Positions 1 through 7,566 are shown, counted from the stretch's first letter. The stretch is 38,488 nucleotides of DNA from an uncultured Clostridia bacterium (GCA_944386285.1 CALXAM010000079.1:1-38488); one strand, 5' to 3'. Notes: a model not told the origin generated them from the letters alone. A program made the numbers and translations.

Positions 1-120
1 ACCTCCTCGATAGTTTTGGGTTAGGTTGGCAGACCTTTTCCTTTACTCTATCGGGGAGTTCTTTTTTTGTCCATAGCTATAAGCTCTTTATCCACTGGCA
101 CAGCCAGTGGTTGTTTAAGC
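1..120 (-). mobile_element. possible end/leader of an IS200/IS605-like element extending off the left edge
   Basis: On the minus strand the sequence runs from a perfect 8-bp hairpin (92-99 with 103-110, 3-nt loop) through an untranslated stretch to a very strong Shine-Dalgarno sequence GAGGAGGT at 1-8, so a minus-strand gene should start just beyond the edge. A compact terminal hairpin followed by a leader and a strong ribosome binding site resembles the left end of IS200/IS605 elements, and the general look of the leader reminded me of these. No transposase residue is visible, so this is only a suggestion; it could equally be the leader of an ordinary gene. Confidence 0.35.
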
Positions 121-127
121 AATATAA

Positions 128-165
128 GCCCCCTGATGCAGTTCAGAGTTCCTGCATCAGGGGGC
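128..165. terminator. perfect 13-bp hairpin downstream of the vanY-like gene
   Basis: 128-140 pairs perfectly with 153-165 around a 12-nt loop. It lies 20 bases beyond the stop of the last gene of the minus-strand operon, so it probably ends that transcript. The following bases on the minus strand are only moderately T-rich. It could instead be part of the element at the left edge, where such hairpins block read-through. Confidence 0.6.
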
Positions 166-184
166 ATTTCTTTGCCGATAATAA

Positions 185-1120
185 TTATTTTATCATCTCA
201 ATGTACTCTTCTAAACAGAGTCCCTTTTCAAATATTATTTTCGCATTCTCTTTACCTACATAACGAAAATGCCATGGTTCAAACGTAATACCGGTGATGT
301 CCTGTTTATCCTCAGGAAATCGTAAAATGAACCCATATTCATGTGCATGTGCTTTCATCCATTTGGCCGCAGCGGTATTTGCAAATCCATGATTCAGCTT
401 TTGATATGACGGAGTTACGATATCAAATGCAAGGCCGGTATGATGCTCACTTGTGCCGGGCGGTGCGACCCATCTTGCTGCTTCCTTTTCGGCTTCTTCC
501 TGCGAATAGCCTTTTTTGAGCCATTGGTCCACCTGCTTTTGGTAAAGATACGCCGACCGTTCCTTTGTGCGGTAAGAAGAACACACCATAAGTGTGATTC
601 CATCTGCTTTTGCCCCAGCAATCATTGCGTTAAGAGATGAAACAACGCGTTTATCCCCCTTATGACCATTTCCGACCGATGCAAGCGACACGGAAAAATC
701 GTCGGGAAGCGGATGTTTTGCGCTGACTAAAATCAGATTCCAGTCTGATGCGGAAGTGCCACCCGCAAGTCCTGCAGACTCAGATACCGGTGGTTTTGAC
801 GATACCGATGACGTTTTTGAAGATTCCTTCGACTCTTCCTGCTGTTTTGAAGATTCGACAGAGGATTCTTTCGAAGATTCTTCAAAAGACTCTTCTGAGG
901 ATTCCAAAACGGGCTCTTCCGAAGATTCTTTCTTCGACGGCTCAACAGACAATTCGTTTTCAGAACGCTCCATTTCTGATGACACCGTCCCCCAAAATCC
1001 GTTCCACCCCTCCGATGAACAAAATAAATTCTCTGTAAAAAATGTCACCCCAAAACCAACAAGCAGCAGAATCGAAATTGCTACAATAATACGCCCCCAC
1101 CGATATTTTTTTCGTTTCAT
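185..1120 (-). CDS. VanY-like D-alanyl-D-alanine carboxypeptidase (peptidase M15B), membrane-anchored
   Basis: Zinc peptidase of the VanY/M15 family, expected to trim the terminal D-Ala of peptidoglycan stem peptides outside the membrane. The 311-residue product has a single N-terminal membrane segment (about 10-28), a Ser/Glu-rich low-complexity spacer (about 60-115), then the catalytic domain. The family motifs are complete: SSYRT (181-185), SxHxxGxAxD at 224-233 (zinc ligands H226 and D233), and EPWH at 281-284 (catalytic E281, zinc ligand H284). GGGAG lies just before the ATG. It is last in the operon, 11 bases after folD. Nothing suggests vancomycin resistance: no VanRS, VanH or ligase is nearby, so a housekeeping wall role is likelier. 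Confidence 0.9.
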   Translation of the reverse strand: MKRKKYRWGRIIVAISILLLVGFGVTFFTENLFCSSEGWNGFWGTVSSEMERSENELSVEPSKKESSEEPVLESSEESFEESSKESSVESSKQQEESKESSKTSSVSSKPPVSESAGLAGGTSASDWNLILVSAKHPLPDDFSVSLASVGNGHKGDKRVVSSLNAMIAGAKADGITLMVCSSYRTKERSAYLYQKQVDQWLKKGYSQEEAEKEAARWVAPPGTSEHHTGLAFDIVTPSYQKLNHGFANTAAAKWMKAHAHEYGFILRFPEDKQDITGITFEPWHFRYVGKENAKIIFEKGLCLEEYIEMIK

Positions 1121-1131
1121 TCAATTCTCCC

Positions 1132-1977
1132 TTATTCGCTAATTGTACGCTGTGCCTGCTCCACAACGTGCTTTAAAAGCACTGAGGTTGTCACTGTACC
1201 CACACCGCCTGGAACAGGTGTCGCCTGAATATCAAGCGTATCGCAACCAGACAAATCAACATCGCCGCAAAGACCTTCATCTGTGCTGTGAATGCCCACA
1301 TCCACGATCACCTGACCGTCATGGAAAAACGTGTGGTCTAATAGCTTTGCAACACCTGCGCATGCCACCACGATGTCTGCGTGCTGACATTCAGCTTTGA
1401 CGTTCTTTGTGCGCGTATGGCAGATTGTTACAGTTGCGTTTTCCTTTAGCATCAGCATAGACAGCGGCTTACCTACCACAAGACTTCTTCCCACGATCGT
1501 GACCCGCTTTCCGGTCAGGTCAATGCCGTAGTGGTGTAAAAGCTCCATAACCGCCTGCGGCGTGCAGGGCGGATACGGGCATTCACCCAAAAAGACACGT
1601 GCTAAATTTTCGTCCCGCATGCAGTCAACATCTTTTTCGAGTGAAACACACCGCTTGACATTTGCTTCCGACAAATGACGCGGCAACGGACGGAACAACA
1701 AAATTCCGTGGACGGATTTGTCGCAGTCGAGTGCAGTAACTGCTGCTTCGAGTGCTTCCTGCGATACATCTTCCGGAAGCTCGGTCACTTCTACTGCCGC
1801 ACCAACGCCCTCGAACCGCTTAAAAATGCCACGTTCATACGAAAGATCATCTCCGCGTGCACCGACCCGTACGACAGCGAGTTTCGGCGTAACGCCCGCT
1901 TGTTTGAGTGTTTCGACCGTTTGCGAAAGCTGTTCTTTCATCGCTTTGACAACCGGCATGCCGCGCAATTCGTTCAT
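1132..1977 (-). CDS. folD: FolD-family methylenetetrahydrofolate dehydrogenase (probably lacking cyclohydrolase activity)
   Basis: Member of the FolD family (281 aa, normal length), which oxidises 5,10-methylene-THF to methenyl-THF and usually also hydrolyses it to 10-formyl-THF. Family marks are GRSLVVGKP (163-171), KDVD (115-118) and PVPGGVG (254-260). By eye alignment with E. coli FolD, the YxxxK motif keeps Tyr (Y47) but the essential lysine (E. coli K54) is Ile51, and the conserved glutamine (Q98) in GILVQLPLP is Phe95. Asp118 is kept. These changes predict a dehydrogenase with weak or no cyclohydrolase activity. The gene overlaps the upstream cyclohydrolase-family gene by ATGA, which fits a two-protein solution. 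Confidence 0.93.
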   Translation of the reverse strand: MNELRGMPVVKAMKEQLSQTVETLKQAGVTPKLAVVRVGARGDDLSYERGIFKRFEGVGAAVEVTELPEDVSQEALEAAVTALDCDKSVHGILLFRPLPRHLSEANVKRCVSLEKDVDCMRDENLARVFLGECPYPPCTPQAVMELLHHYGIDLTGKRVTIVGRSLVVGKPLSMLMLKENATVTICHTRTKNVKAECQHADIVVACAGVAKLLDHTFFHDGQVIVDVGIHSTDEGLCGDVDLSGCDTLDIQATPVPGGVGTVTTSVLLKHVVEQAQRTISE

Positions 1978-2591
1978 GACCGTCCTCCCAATCTATCTGC
2001 AATCGAGAAAAAGACCGCATCGCACCGCAGCGTGCCTGCTTCCAGCAGCTCGTTTGCCGTTTTGTTCATCTCGTGGGCAAACGTACGATCCTTCATCAAT
2101 TTCGTATTGATATATACATTCATCACAGCGCCTGACAGTGCCGCCCGGCATGCAGATGCTGCAACCGCCACATCACTTACTGCAAGTGTCGAGCCTTTTT
2201 CCACCAGTTCATCGGTCAGATCAATCACCTCTGTGACGGTACGCATAATGGCAAGGGGCACTTCGGCTGCGGCTTTCAGCGCCTGCTCAAGCGTTTCCTC
2301 TCTGCCCGGTGCATCTTTCGGGATACCGTACGCTGCCGCTAACGGCGCAAACGCCTTGGCATCCTCTTCAATGAGATCGCACAGCCGGTCGCGCAAAGAA
2401 GCGGAGGCGGCGAGAATTCGCTGAATATCCGCTTCATATGCGGCGTACTTTTTCTTTCCGGTAGTTAAGTTGCCGACCATCGAGCAAAGCGATGCACCGA
2501 CTGCGCCGATAAGCGCAGAAGCACCGCCGCCGCCCGGTGTGGGCGCTTTCGACGAAAGCTCTTCTAAAAACAAATCAATCGGTTTGTCCAT
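1974..2591 (-). CDS. cyclodeaminase/cyclohydrolase family protein (FchA-like methenyl-THF cyclohydrolase)
   Basis: 205-residue all-helical protein of the FTCD C-terminal/FchA family. The glycine-rich folate-binding signature is at the N-terminus: TPGGGGASALIGAVGASL (18-35), followed by NLTTGKKKY (41-49) and IEEDAKAF (74-81), all typical. Stand-alone members are either methenyl-THF cyclohydrolases or formimino-THF cyclodeaminases. Translational coupling to folD (4-base overlap) and the loss of cyclohydrolase residues in that FolD favour the cyclohydrolase role. No histidine-degradation genes are present to support the deaminase role. A GGAG ribosome binding site precedes the ATG. Confidence 0.9.
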   Translation of the reverse strand: MDKPIDLFLEELSSKAPTPGGGGASALIGAVGASLCSMVGNLTTGKKKYAAYEADIQRILAASASLRDRLCDLIEEDAKAFAPLAAAYGIPKDAPGREETLEQALKAAAEVPLAIMRTVTEVIDLTDELVEKGSTLAVSDVAVAASACRAALSGAVMNVYINTKLMKDRTFAHEMNKTANELLEAGTLRCDAVFFSIADRLGGRS

Positions 2592-2608
2592 TCGTGTTCG
2601 CTCCTTTG

Positions 2609-3532
2609 TTACGGGATCATGTTGCCTGCGGCTTTATAAAGACCATACCACTCCTCACGGGTAAGCGGCAGATCAGAACCTTTGATACTCTCTTTCATGT
2701 GCGCTTCACTGGTAGTGCCGAGAATCACCTGGATATTTGCCGGATGACGAGTCAAAAATGCGACGGCGATTGCAGTGCTTGTCACATCATACTGTTTTGC
2801 AAGACGGTCCATCTCTTCGTTGAGCGCTTTGTATTTGTCAGTGTCGCCGATGACTGGGCCTTCAAAGAATCCCTTCTGGAACGGCGACCATGCCTGAATC
2901 GTGATGTTCTTTAAACGGCAGTAATCAATCACACCGCCGTCACGGTTGATGCTTTGGTCGATTGCCATGTTGACTGCCATACCGTGGTCGATCATCGGGG
3001 TGTGCGCAATGCCTAACTGCATCTGATCAACACAAATCGGCATCGGCAGTGCACGGGAGAGAAGCTCCATCTGCGAAGGGTTGTGGTTCGACACGCCGAA
3101 GTGACGGACTTTTCCGCTTTCGCGCAGTTTGGAGAATGCCTCTGCCACTTCGTTCGGCTCCATCAAAGCATCCGGACGGTGCAGAAGCAGAACGTCGATA
3201 TAATCGGTGTTGAGCGCTTTTAAACTGTCATCTACCTGACGCAGAATATGTTCTTTTGAAAAATCATAACCGAATGGACGGATGCCGCATTTTGTCTGGA
3301 TGATCATTTTTTCGCGCAGCGCAGGAGTCATATGTACTGACTCTGCAAAATACCGCTCACATGCATGATCACCGCCATAAATGTCAGCGTGATCAAAGAA
3401 GTTCATTCCTTCCTCCATCGCTGTTTTCACAAGATGCTCAACCTCCGGCTGTGTGCGGCCAACGATACGCATACATCCCATTGCAATGTTTGATACCGTG
3501 AGTTTTGTCGTTCCGAGTGTAAAATACTTCAT
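2609..3532 (-). CDS. aldo/keto reductase (YdhF-like)
   Basis: Cytosolic NAD(P)H-dependent oxidoreductase with the AKR TIM-barrel fold, 307 aa, normal length. The catalytic tetrad can be read: D47 in FFDHADIYGG, Y52, K81 in QTKCG and H118 in LLLHRPD. The C-terminal cofactor region AIAVAFLTRHPANIQVILGT is also typical. Family members reduce aldehydes or ketones; the substrate cannot be told from the sequence. It sits in the middle of the six-gene minus operon, 22 bases after the thioesterase and 17 bases before fchA. AAGGAAAC supports the ATG chosen. Confidence 0.92.
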   Translation of the reverse strand: MKYFTLGTTKLTVSNIAMGCMRIVGRTQPEVEHLVKTAMEEGMNFFDHADIYGGDHACERYFAESVHMTPALREKMIIQTKCGIRPFGYDFSKEHILRQVDDSLKALNTDYIDVLLLHRPDALMEPNEVAEAFSKLRESGKVRHFGVSNHNPSQMELLSRALPMPICVDQMQLGIAHTPMIDHGMAVNMAIDQSINRDGGVIDYCRLKNITIQAWSPFQKGFFEGPVIGDTDKYKALNEEMDRLAKQYDVTSTAIAVAFLTRHPANIQVILGTTSEAHMKESIKGSDLPLTREEWYGLYKAAGNMIP

Positions 3533-3554
3533 TGTCGTTTCCTTCTTTCAGTGT

Positions 3555-3992
3555 TTATTTTTGTTCGAGCGCGCCAAGAGGCGGTTCGACTGCGTTTATA
3601 AGCGATGTATATAATTCCGGCTGATGCTTTTTTAAGTTTTTCGGCCGGAAAGTGGCGCTATCCACAAAGGCGTGTTCTGTATAACCTACAGAAAGCAGTG
3701 TTTCCCCACAGAACACCTCATATTCAAGTCGAATGCGAATTGGTGTTGCACGTGAAGTACGCGTGCGGATTGTCAGCACATCTTCATAGTGCGCCGGCTG
3801 TTTATACGACGCATACAACGCGGTAAGCGGCATCATCACACCGCGTGCTTCGAGTTCGCTGTAGGAAATACCAAGTGCTTTGATATATTCCGTACGCGCC
3901 TGTTCAAACCAGACAGCGTAATTTGAATGATGCGCAATCCCCATTTGATCGGTTTCGGCATAGCGCACCACGATTGAAGTTTCTGTAATCAT
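3555..3992 (-). CDS. acyl-CoA thioesterase, 4-hydroxybenzoyl-CoA thioesterase (YbgC-like) hotdog family
   Basis: 145-residue hotdog-fold thioesterase that would hydrolyse acyl-CoA or acyl-ACP in the cytosol. The signature VRYAETDQMGIAHHSNYAVWFE lies near the N-terminus (residues 9-30), with D15 the expected catalytic Asp. The start is placed at the ATG at 3992, which has AAAGGA at good spacing; a TTG seven codons upstream (4013) overlaps the previous gene's stop but has a poorer site. The physiological acyl substrate is unknown. It follows the TIM-barrel gene closely, so it is co-transcribed with it. Confidence 0.88.
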   Translation of the reverse strand: MITETSIVVRYAETDQMGIAHHSNYAVWFEQARTEYIKALGISYSELEARGVMMPLTALYASYKQPAHYEDVLTIRTRTSRATPIRIRLEYEVFCGETLLSVGYTEHAFVDSATFRPKNLKKHQPELYTSLINAVEPPLGALEQK

Positions 3993-4009
3993 GAAAAACG
4001 TCCTTTCGC

Positions 4010-4879
4010 TCAATCGTTAGAAAGCAGATTGTTCGCGGTATGAAGCAGATACGACGCTGTCGTTTTGCGCTGAGCAAATGACATCTGATTGCTGAATGCA
4101 CCGAATGCCTCATACGAAAATGCCCCGTCATAGCCCACACGGCGCAGTGCGTCAATGAAATCATCCCAGTGAATCGTTCCGCCGAACGGAGCGATATGCT
4201 CATCAAGGAGTGCATGATTATCGTGTACATGCAGACAGCCAAGCGAATCTCCGAGTGCCGATACAAAATCTGCACAGGAAATTCCTAAGATATTCGCGTG
4301 TCCGGTATCCAAGCAGGCGGTACAGTGTTCTCTTCCGAGCTTTTCTAAAAACCACAGTACTTCTTCCGATGTACTGCAGTGCGATTTGCACAGCCGCTTT
4401 GTAAACGGATCGCACGCAAACAAGTTTTCGACGCCGATTTTTACGCCGGTCTGTGCAGCAAACGGCAAATAGGATTCATATTCGCGCAGTGCTGTGTCAC
4501 GCGCGGCCTCGTCGGGCATTCCCATCGCACTTTCACGCGTAGGTCTTGCGTGAATGACAAACACACGAGCCCCTAAGATTTCCGCGACAAAAAAGCCGCG
4601 TTCCGTGAGTTTGCGAACGCGTTCCTCGTTTGGTTCTGCACCCACGGGCGCAGGCATCGGCGCGTGCATCTGTGAAAACGAAATACCGCATGCATCCGCT
4701 GTTCCCCGTAGTGAACGTGCATACGCTTCCCATTTGTCCGAAAGATAGATGGAATCATCTTTATCATGGGCAAAATAGGTGTAATCGAGCGCCGTATAGC
4801 CAAGTGACGCGGCAGTACGAATCGCCTCATGTTCATCACCATTTACAGTCAAAACGTCGGTAGTCGTTCCGATTTTCAT
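4010..4879 (-). CDS. sugar phosphate isomerase/epimerase family protein (xylose isomerase-like TIM barrel)
   Basis: 289-residue AP-endonuclease-2/xylose isomerase-like TIM barrel, first gene of the minus operon. Visible family marks are HAPMPAP, VIHARPT, the metal-site motif GVENLF, CLDTGHANI, LHVHDN and SYEAFG near the C-terminus, so metal-binding acids and histidines are kept. Such proteins isomerise or epimerise ketoses or act on inositol derivatives; the substrate here is unknown. The ATG at 4879 has GGAGG nine bases upstream; the frame stays open 12 codons further but without a ribosome site. Its neighbours (one-carbon and reductase genes) do not point to a sugar pathway. Confidence 0.88.
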   Translation of the reverse strand: MKIGTTTDVLTVNGDEHEAIRTAASLGYTALDYTYFAHDKDDSIYLSDKWEAYARSLRGTADACGISFSQMHAPMPAPVGAEPNEERVRKLTERGFFVAEILGARVFVIHARPTRESAMGMPDEAARDTALREYESYLPFAAQTGVKIGVENLFACDPFTKRLCKSHCSTSEEVLWFLEKLGREHCTACLDTGHANILGISCADFVSALGDSLGCLHVHDNHALLDEHIAPFGGTIHWDDFIDALRRVGYDGAFSYEAFGAFSNQMSFAQRKTTASYLLHTANNLLSND

Positions 4880-4944
4880 TCCATATCGCCTCCAAATCAA
4901 AGCAGTGGCAAGCAATCAACGAAAAATATCGTTTAGTCACTGCC

Positions 4945-4973
4945 ATTATAGCACAAATGCACAGTGCACACCA
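4945..4973 (-). promoter_or_regulatory. probable promoter of the six-gene minus operon
   Basis: Minus-strand TATAAT (4945-4950) lies 17 bases from a weak -35 TGGTGT (4968-4973). An 11-base palindrome TGCACAGTGCA falls within the spacer region and could be an operator. The weak -35 suggests low or regulated expression. Confidence 0.5.
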
Positions 4974-4991
4974 TCTTTTTCTTTTGCTCCG

Positions 4992-5020
4992 TTGCAAAAA
5001 ATCTTTCGGTCGGATACAAT
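4992..5020 (+). promoter_or_regulatory. sigma-A promoter of the nfo-alkD operon
   Basis: TTGCAA (4992-4997), a 17-base spacer, and TACAAT (5015-5020), about 30 bases ahead of the ATG at 5051. It is divergent from, and close to, the promoter of the minus operon. Confidence 0.75.
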
Positions 5021-5050
5021 AAAAACAAATTACAAAAAGGAGGGGAACAT

Positions 5051-5905
5051 ATGACCCCATTTTATATCGGAAGCCATTTATCAGTTTCCAAAGGGTTTGA
5101 TGCCGCGGCGAAAGATGCCATTTCGATCGGTGCAAATACCTTTCAGTTTTTCACCCGTAATCCCCGCGGCAGCCGGGCGAAAGCACTCGATGAAAAAGAT
5201 ATCGCAGCTTGCGCCGCACGCATGAACGAACATGCATTCGGCCCGTTGCTCGCGCATGCGCCGTATACGTTAAATGCCGCATCAAAAGATGAACAGACGC
5301 GCGAATTTGCACGTATGACGATGAAAGACGATCTTATGCGTTTAGAGCAGCTGCCCTGTGCACTGTATAACTTCCATCCAGGCAGCCATGTGGGACAGGG
5401 TGCCGAACAGGGCATCGAATGGATTGCATCGATGCTCAATGAGGTGATCGATCCTGCGCAGCGCACCACCGTTTTGCTTGAAACAATGGCGGGCAAAGGA
5501 ACAGAGGTCGGCCGTACATTTGAGGAGCTGCGCGCAATCATCGACAAAGTAGAACACAACGAAAAATTGGGTGTTTGCTTGGACACCTGTCATGTGCACG
5601 ATGCCGGCTATGACATCATCTCCGACTTAAACGGTGTGCTCGCAGAATTTGACCGTATCATCGGTCTTTCCCGCCTGCGTGCCATTCATTTAAACGACTC
5701 GTTAAATCCGTGCGGTGCTAAAAAAGACCGTCATGCAAAAATCGGTGAAGGACAAATCGGTACAGAGGCGCTTGTGCGCATCATCAACCATCCGCTGCTT
5801 CGTCATCTGCCGTTTTTCTTAGAAACCCCGAACGAACTGCCTGGCTATGCATCGGAGATCGCACTGCTGCGTTCCCGCCGTGTGGAAGAGGAACCTGCTG
5901 TATGA
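5051..5905 (+). CDS. nfo: deoxyribonuclease IV (AP endonuclease)
   Basis: 284-residue endonuclease IV, which cuts the backbone 5' of abasic sites during base-excision repair. All nine tri-zinc ligands can be located: H69 (AHAPY), H109 (NFHPGSH), E144 (LLETMAG), D178 and H181 ([13 protein letters not shown]), H213 (IHLND), D226 and H228 ([12 protein letters not shown]) and E258 (LETPNE). Length is normal. The ATG at 5051 is preceded by AAAAAGGAGGGG, so the 29 further open codons upstream are not used. The stop overlaps the start of the next repair gene (ATGA). Confidence 0.96.
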   Translation: MTPFYIGSHLSVSKGFDAAAKDAISIGANTFQFFTRNPRGSRAKALDEKDIAACAARMNEHAFGPLLAHAPYTLNAASKDEQTREFARMTMKDDLMRLEQLPCALYNFHPGSHVGQGAEQGIEWIASMLNEVIDPAQRTTVLLETMAGKGTEVGRTFEELRAIIDKVEHNEKLGVCLDTCHVHDAGYDIISDLNGVLAEFDRIIGLSRLRAIHLNDSLNPCGAKKDRHAKIGEGQIGTEALVRIINHPLLRHLPFFLETPNELPGYASEIALLRSRRVEEEPAV

Positions 5906-6621
5906 CACGCACAGAACTCTTTGACATCCTTTCATCTATGGCAGAAGATGACTACCGTGCATTTTCTGCGCGGCTTTTGCCACCGGGAACTGATCTGCTC
6001 GGTGTACGGCTGCCGAAGCTGCGTGCGCTCGCCAAAACAATCATCAAACAAAACGAACATGAAGCGGTGCTCTCGATGCTGTTTAATGCAGAAAACGCCT
6101 GCTTTGAGGAACGGATACTGCAAGCGTTTTTACTTGCATTTTCGCCCTGTTCATTGGAGGAGCAGCTGCGCCGTACCGAACGGTTTGTATCCCTTATCGA
6201 AAATTGGTCAGTATGCGACAGCTTCTGTGCCGCGTTTCCGGTGACAAAGAAAAATGAAGTGGAAATTTTTTCATTTGTGTGCACGTTTGCGTCTTCTTCC
6301 GAAGAATTTGCGCGGCGGTTTGCGGCTGTCATGCTTTTAGATCACTTTGTATCCGAAGAATGGCTTTCACAGACGCTTTCTACCCTCCAAGCGATTTCGA
6401 CCGAGGGATATTATGCACGCATGGCGGTCGCATGGGCACTGTCGGTTTGCTGTGTGCACGACTTTGAACAAACAAAAGACATTCTGTTTTCAGGTGCATT
6501 TGACCGCGAAACAGTGCGTCTTACTATTTCAAAATGCGCGGGTTCTAAGAGAATTTCTCCTGAACAAAAGAAATTACTTCGCAAATTATATACAGATGCC
6601 GCTCTTTCTTCTTTACAATAA
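5902..6621 (+). CDS. DNA alkylation repair protein (AlkD-like HEAT-repeat glycosylase)
   Basis: 239-residue alpha-helical protein of the DNA alkylation repair family (COG4912, AlkD-like), which removes alkylated purines such as N3- and N7-alkyl bases. Family features are the N-terminal [14 protein letters not shown] segment (about 32-46), ENWSVCDSF in the middle (about 100-108; conserved Trp and Asp) and a helix with [13 protein letters not shown]. The gene is translationally coupled to nfo (4-base overlap): the glycosylase would make the abasic site and Nfo would cut it. The exact lesion is not predictable. A perfect terminator hairpin follows. Confidence 0.88.
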   Translation: MTRTELFDILSSMAEDDYRAFSARLLPPGTDLLGVRLPKLRALAKTIIKQNEHEAVLSMLFNAENACFEERILQAFLLAFSPCSLEEQLRRTERFVSLIENWSVCDSFCAAFPVTKKNEVEIFSFVCTFASSSEEFARRFAAVMLLDHFVSEEWLSQTLSTLQAISTEGYYARMAVAWALSVCCVHDFEQTKDILFSGAFDRETVRLTISKCAGSKRISPEQKKLLRKLYTDAALSSLQ

Positions 6622-6665
6622 AATAATAAAGCGCAGGACATATGTCCTGCGCTTTATTATTTTTT
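6621..6665 (+). terminator. terminator of the nfo-alkD operon
   Basis: A long perfect inverted repeat centred at 6641/6642 with a GC-rich core GCGCAGGACAT, followed by a run of T. The flanking A and T tracts let it work in both directions. Confidence 0.9.
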
Positions 6666-6704
6666 TAGAAATTTTTCGTTTCGCGGCCAAAAAGCGCCGC
6701 ACAA

Positions 6705-6738
6705 AGGAAAAGATCTGGGCGCTTGTGCGTCCAGATCT
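6705..6738 (-). terminator. terminator of the tRNA operon
   Basis: 6711-6722 pairs with 6727-6738 (12 bp, one G-T pair, 4-nt loop). On the minus strand the stem is followed by TTTTCC. It lies just after the 3' end of tRNA-Glu(CTC). Confidence 0.7.
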
Positions 6739-6744
6739 GTTATC

Positions 6745-6819
6745 TGGTGACCCCAGGGAGAATCGAACTCCCGATTACGCCGTGAGAGGGCGTCGTCTTA
6801 GCCGCTTGACCATGGGGCC
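6745..6819 (-). tRNA. tRNA-Glu (anticodon CTC)
   Basis: The minus strand folds as a full cloverleaf: acceptor GGCCCCA, anticodon stem CGCC/GGCG around loop CTCTCAC (anticodon CTC), a TTCGATTC T-loop region, and encoded CCA. It reads GAG. It is last in a three-tRNA operon; the extra CTC isoacceptor adds to the TTC gene just upstream. Confidence 0.95.
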
Positions 6820-6901
6820 TTTCATATATACAAAGCAGGAAAATTTCCCGCTTGTTTTAAAGCTAAAAGCGACAAAACGATTGCCCTGCCGCTTTTAAAA
6901 A

Positions 6902-6976
6902 TGGTGACCCGTGCGAGAATCGAACTCGCGATTCCGCCGTGAAAGGGCGATGTCTTAACCTCTTGACCAACGGGCC
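6902..6976 (-). tRNA. tRNA-Glu (anticodon TTC)
   Basis: The acceptor GGCCCGT pairs with ACGGGTC, the anticodon loop is CTTTCAC (anticodon TTC), the discriminator base is A and CCA is encoded. It closely resembles Bacillus/Clostridium tRNA-Glu. It lies between tRNA-Met and tRNA-Glu(CTC) in the same transcript. Confidence 0.96.
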
Positions 6977-6982
6977 ATAATA

Positions 6983-7059
6983 TGGTAGCGGTAGTCGGAT
7001 TCGAACCAACGACACTGCGGGTATGAACCGCATGCTCTAGCCAACTGAGCTATACCGCC
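6983..7059 (-). tRNA. tRNA-Met (anticodon CAT, elongator type)
   Basis: The acceptor GGCGGTA pairs with TACCGCT's stem, the anticodon stem TGCGG/CCGCA encloses loop TTCATAC (CAT), and CCA is encoded. The D-arm TAGCTCAGTTGG and the first acceptor pair being G-C point to elongator Met rather than initiator. A CAT anticodon could also be a tRNA-Ile2 read by TilS, but the body matches Firmicute elongator Met better. It is first in the tRNA operon, directly after the promoter. Confidence 0.93.
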
Positions 7060-7094
7060 GTTTGTGTCGTATCCTCCGTGAGAGAACAAGCATT

Positions 7095-7123
7095 ATTATA
7101 TCGGACGATTCGTCTTTTGTCAA
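7095..7123 (-). promoter_or_regulatory. perfect-consensus sigma-A promoter of the tRNA operon
   Basis: Minus-strand TTGACA (7118-7123), 17-base spacer and TATAAT (7095-7100), about 35 bases before the first tRNA. It is a full match at both boxes, as expected for a stable-RNA operon. Confidence 0.92.
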
Positions 7124-7220
7124 CAACTTTTCGGATATTTTTTTCACTTTATACAAATCACCAAAAGTAAAAGGAATATGCCCGCACTGTTTAGAAGTTT
7201 TGCGCATATTTATTGCGGAA

Positions 7221-7249
7221 TCATCTTTTTTTCCATTGGTGCATACAAT
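7221..7249 (+). promoter_or_regulatory. possible sigma-E-like (sporulation) promoter before the small-protein trio
   Basis: TCATCTT (7221-7227), a 14-base gap and CATACAAT (7242-7249) fit the known mother-cell sigma-E pattern (KMATATT, CATACA-T) with one mismatch. No good sigma-A promoter with correct spacing was seen here. A chance match cannot be excluded. Confidence 0.35.
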
Positions 7250-7308
7250 AGGATTGACCGGTATGGCGCTTTTTATACCTGCCGGAACAAATCAAAAGGA
7301 GAATGATC

Positions 7309-7566
7309 ATGCAAAAAAAAATGATGGACTCCCTTTTCAATCAAGCCGGCAAACAAGCAGGTGTATCTGCCGAGCAAGTAAAACAAAGTGTAAATAGCGG
7401 TGATTTCTCTACACTTTTGCGCGCGATGAAACCGGAAGATGCAAAACGCTTCCATCAAGCAATCAATAATCCGGATCTTGCAAAACAGATCCTTTCTTCC
7501 CCGCAGGCACAAGCACTTTTACGCCGTTTTTCACAAGGGGGCGACCAAAATGGAGGACTTGGCTGA
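7309..7566 (+). CDS. small protein of unknown function (trio member 1)
   Basis: 85-residue hydrophilic, mostly helical protein with no signal peptide or membrane segment. The C-terminus is Gln/Gly-rich (RRFSQGGDQNGGLG). The ATG at 7309 has GGAG seven bases upstream, better placed than the ATG at 7303. The segment LNNPDLAKQ-like (INNPDLAKQILSSPQAQALLRR) resembles the NSPEGQKQLQNIAQ segment of the next protein, suggesting a shared short helical unit. It overlaps the next gene by 17 bases. I do not recognise a named family. Confidence 0.75.
   Translation: MQKKMMDSLFNQAGKQAGVSAEQVKQSVNSGDFSTLLRAMKPEDAKRFHQAINNPDLAKQILSSPQAQALLRRFSQGGDQNGGLG

Noticed and set aside
185..1120. Vancomycin resistance gene
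   Set aside because: Only the carboxypeptidase is present, without VanH, a D-Ala-D-Lac ligase, VanX or a two-component system.
748..1142. Plus-strand Ser/Asp-rich frames
   Set aside because: They are the complement of the Ser/Glu repeat linker of the VanY-like protein; the minus frame has the catalytic motifs and ribosome site.
3993..4013. TTG start of the thioesterase at 4013
   Set aside because: The AAAGGA site lies inside this extension and is ideally spaced for the ATG at 3992.
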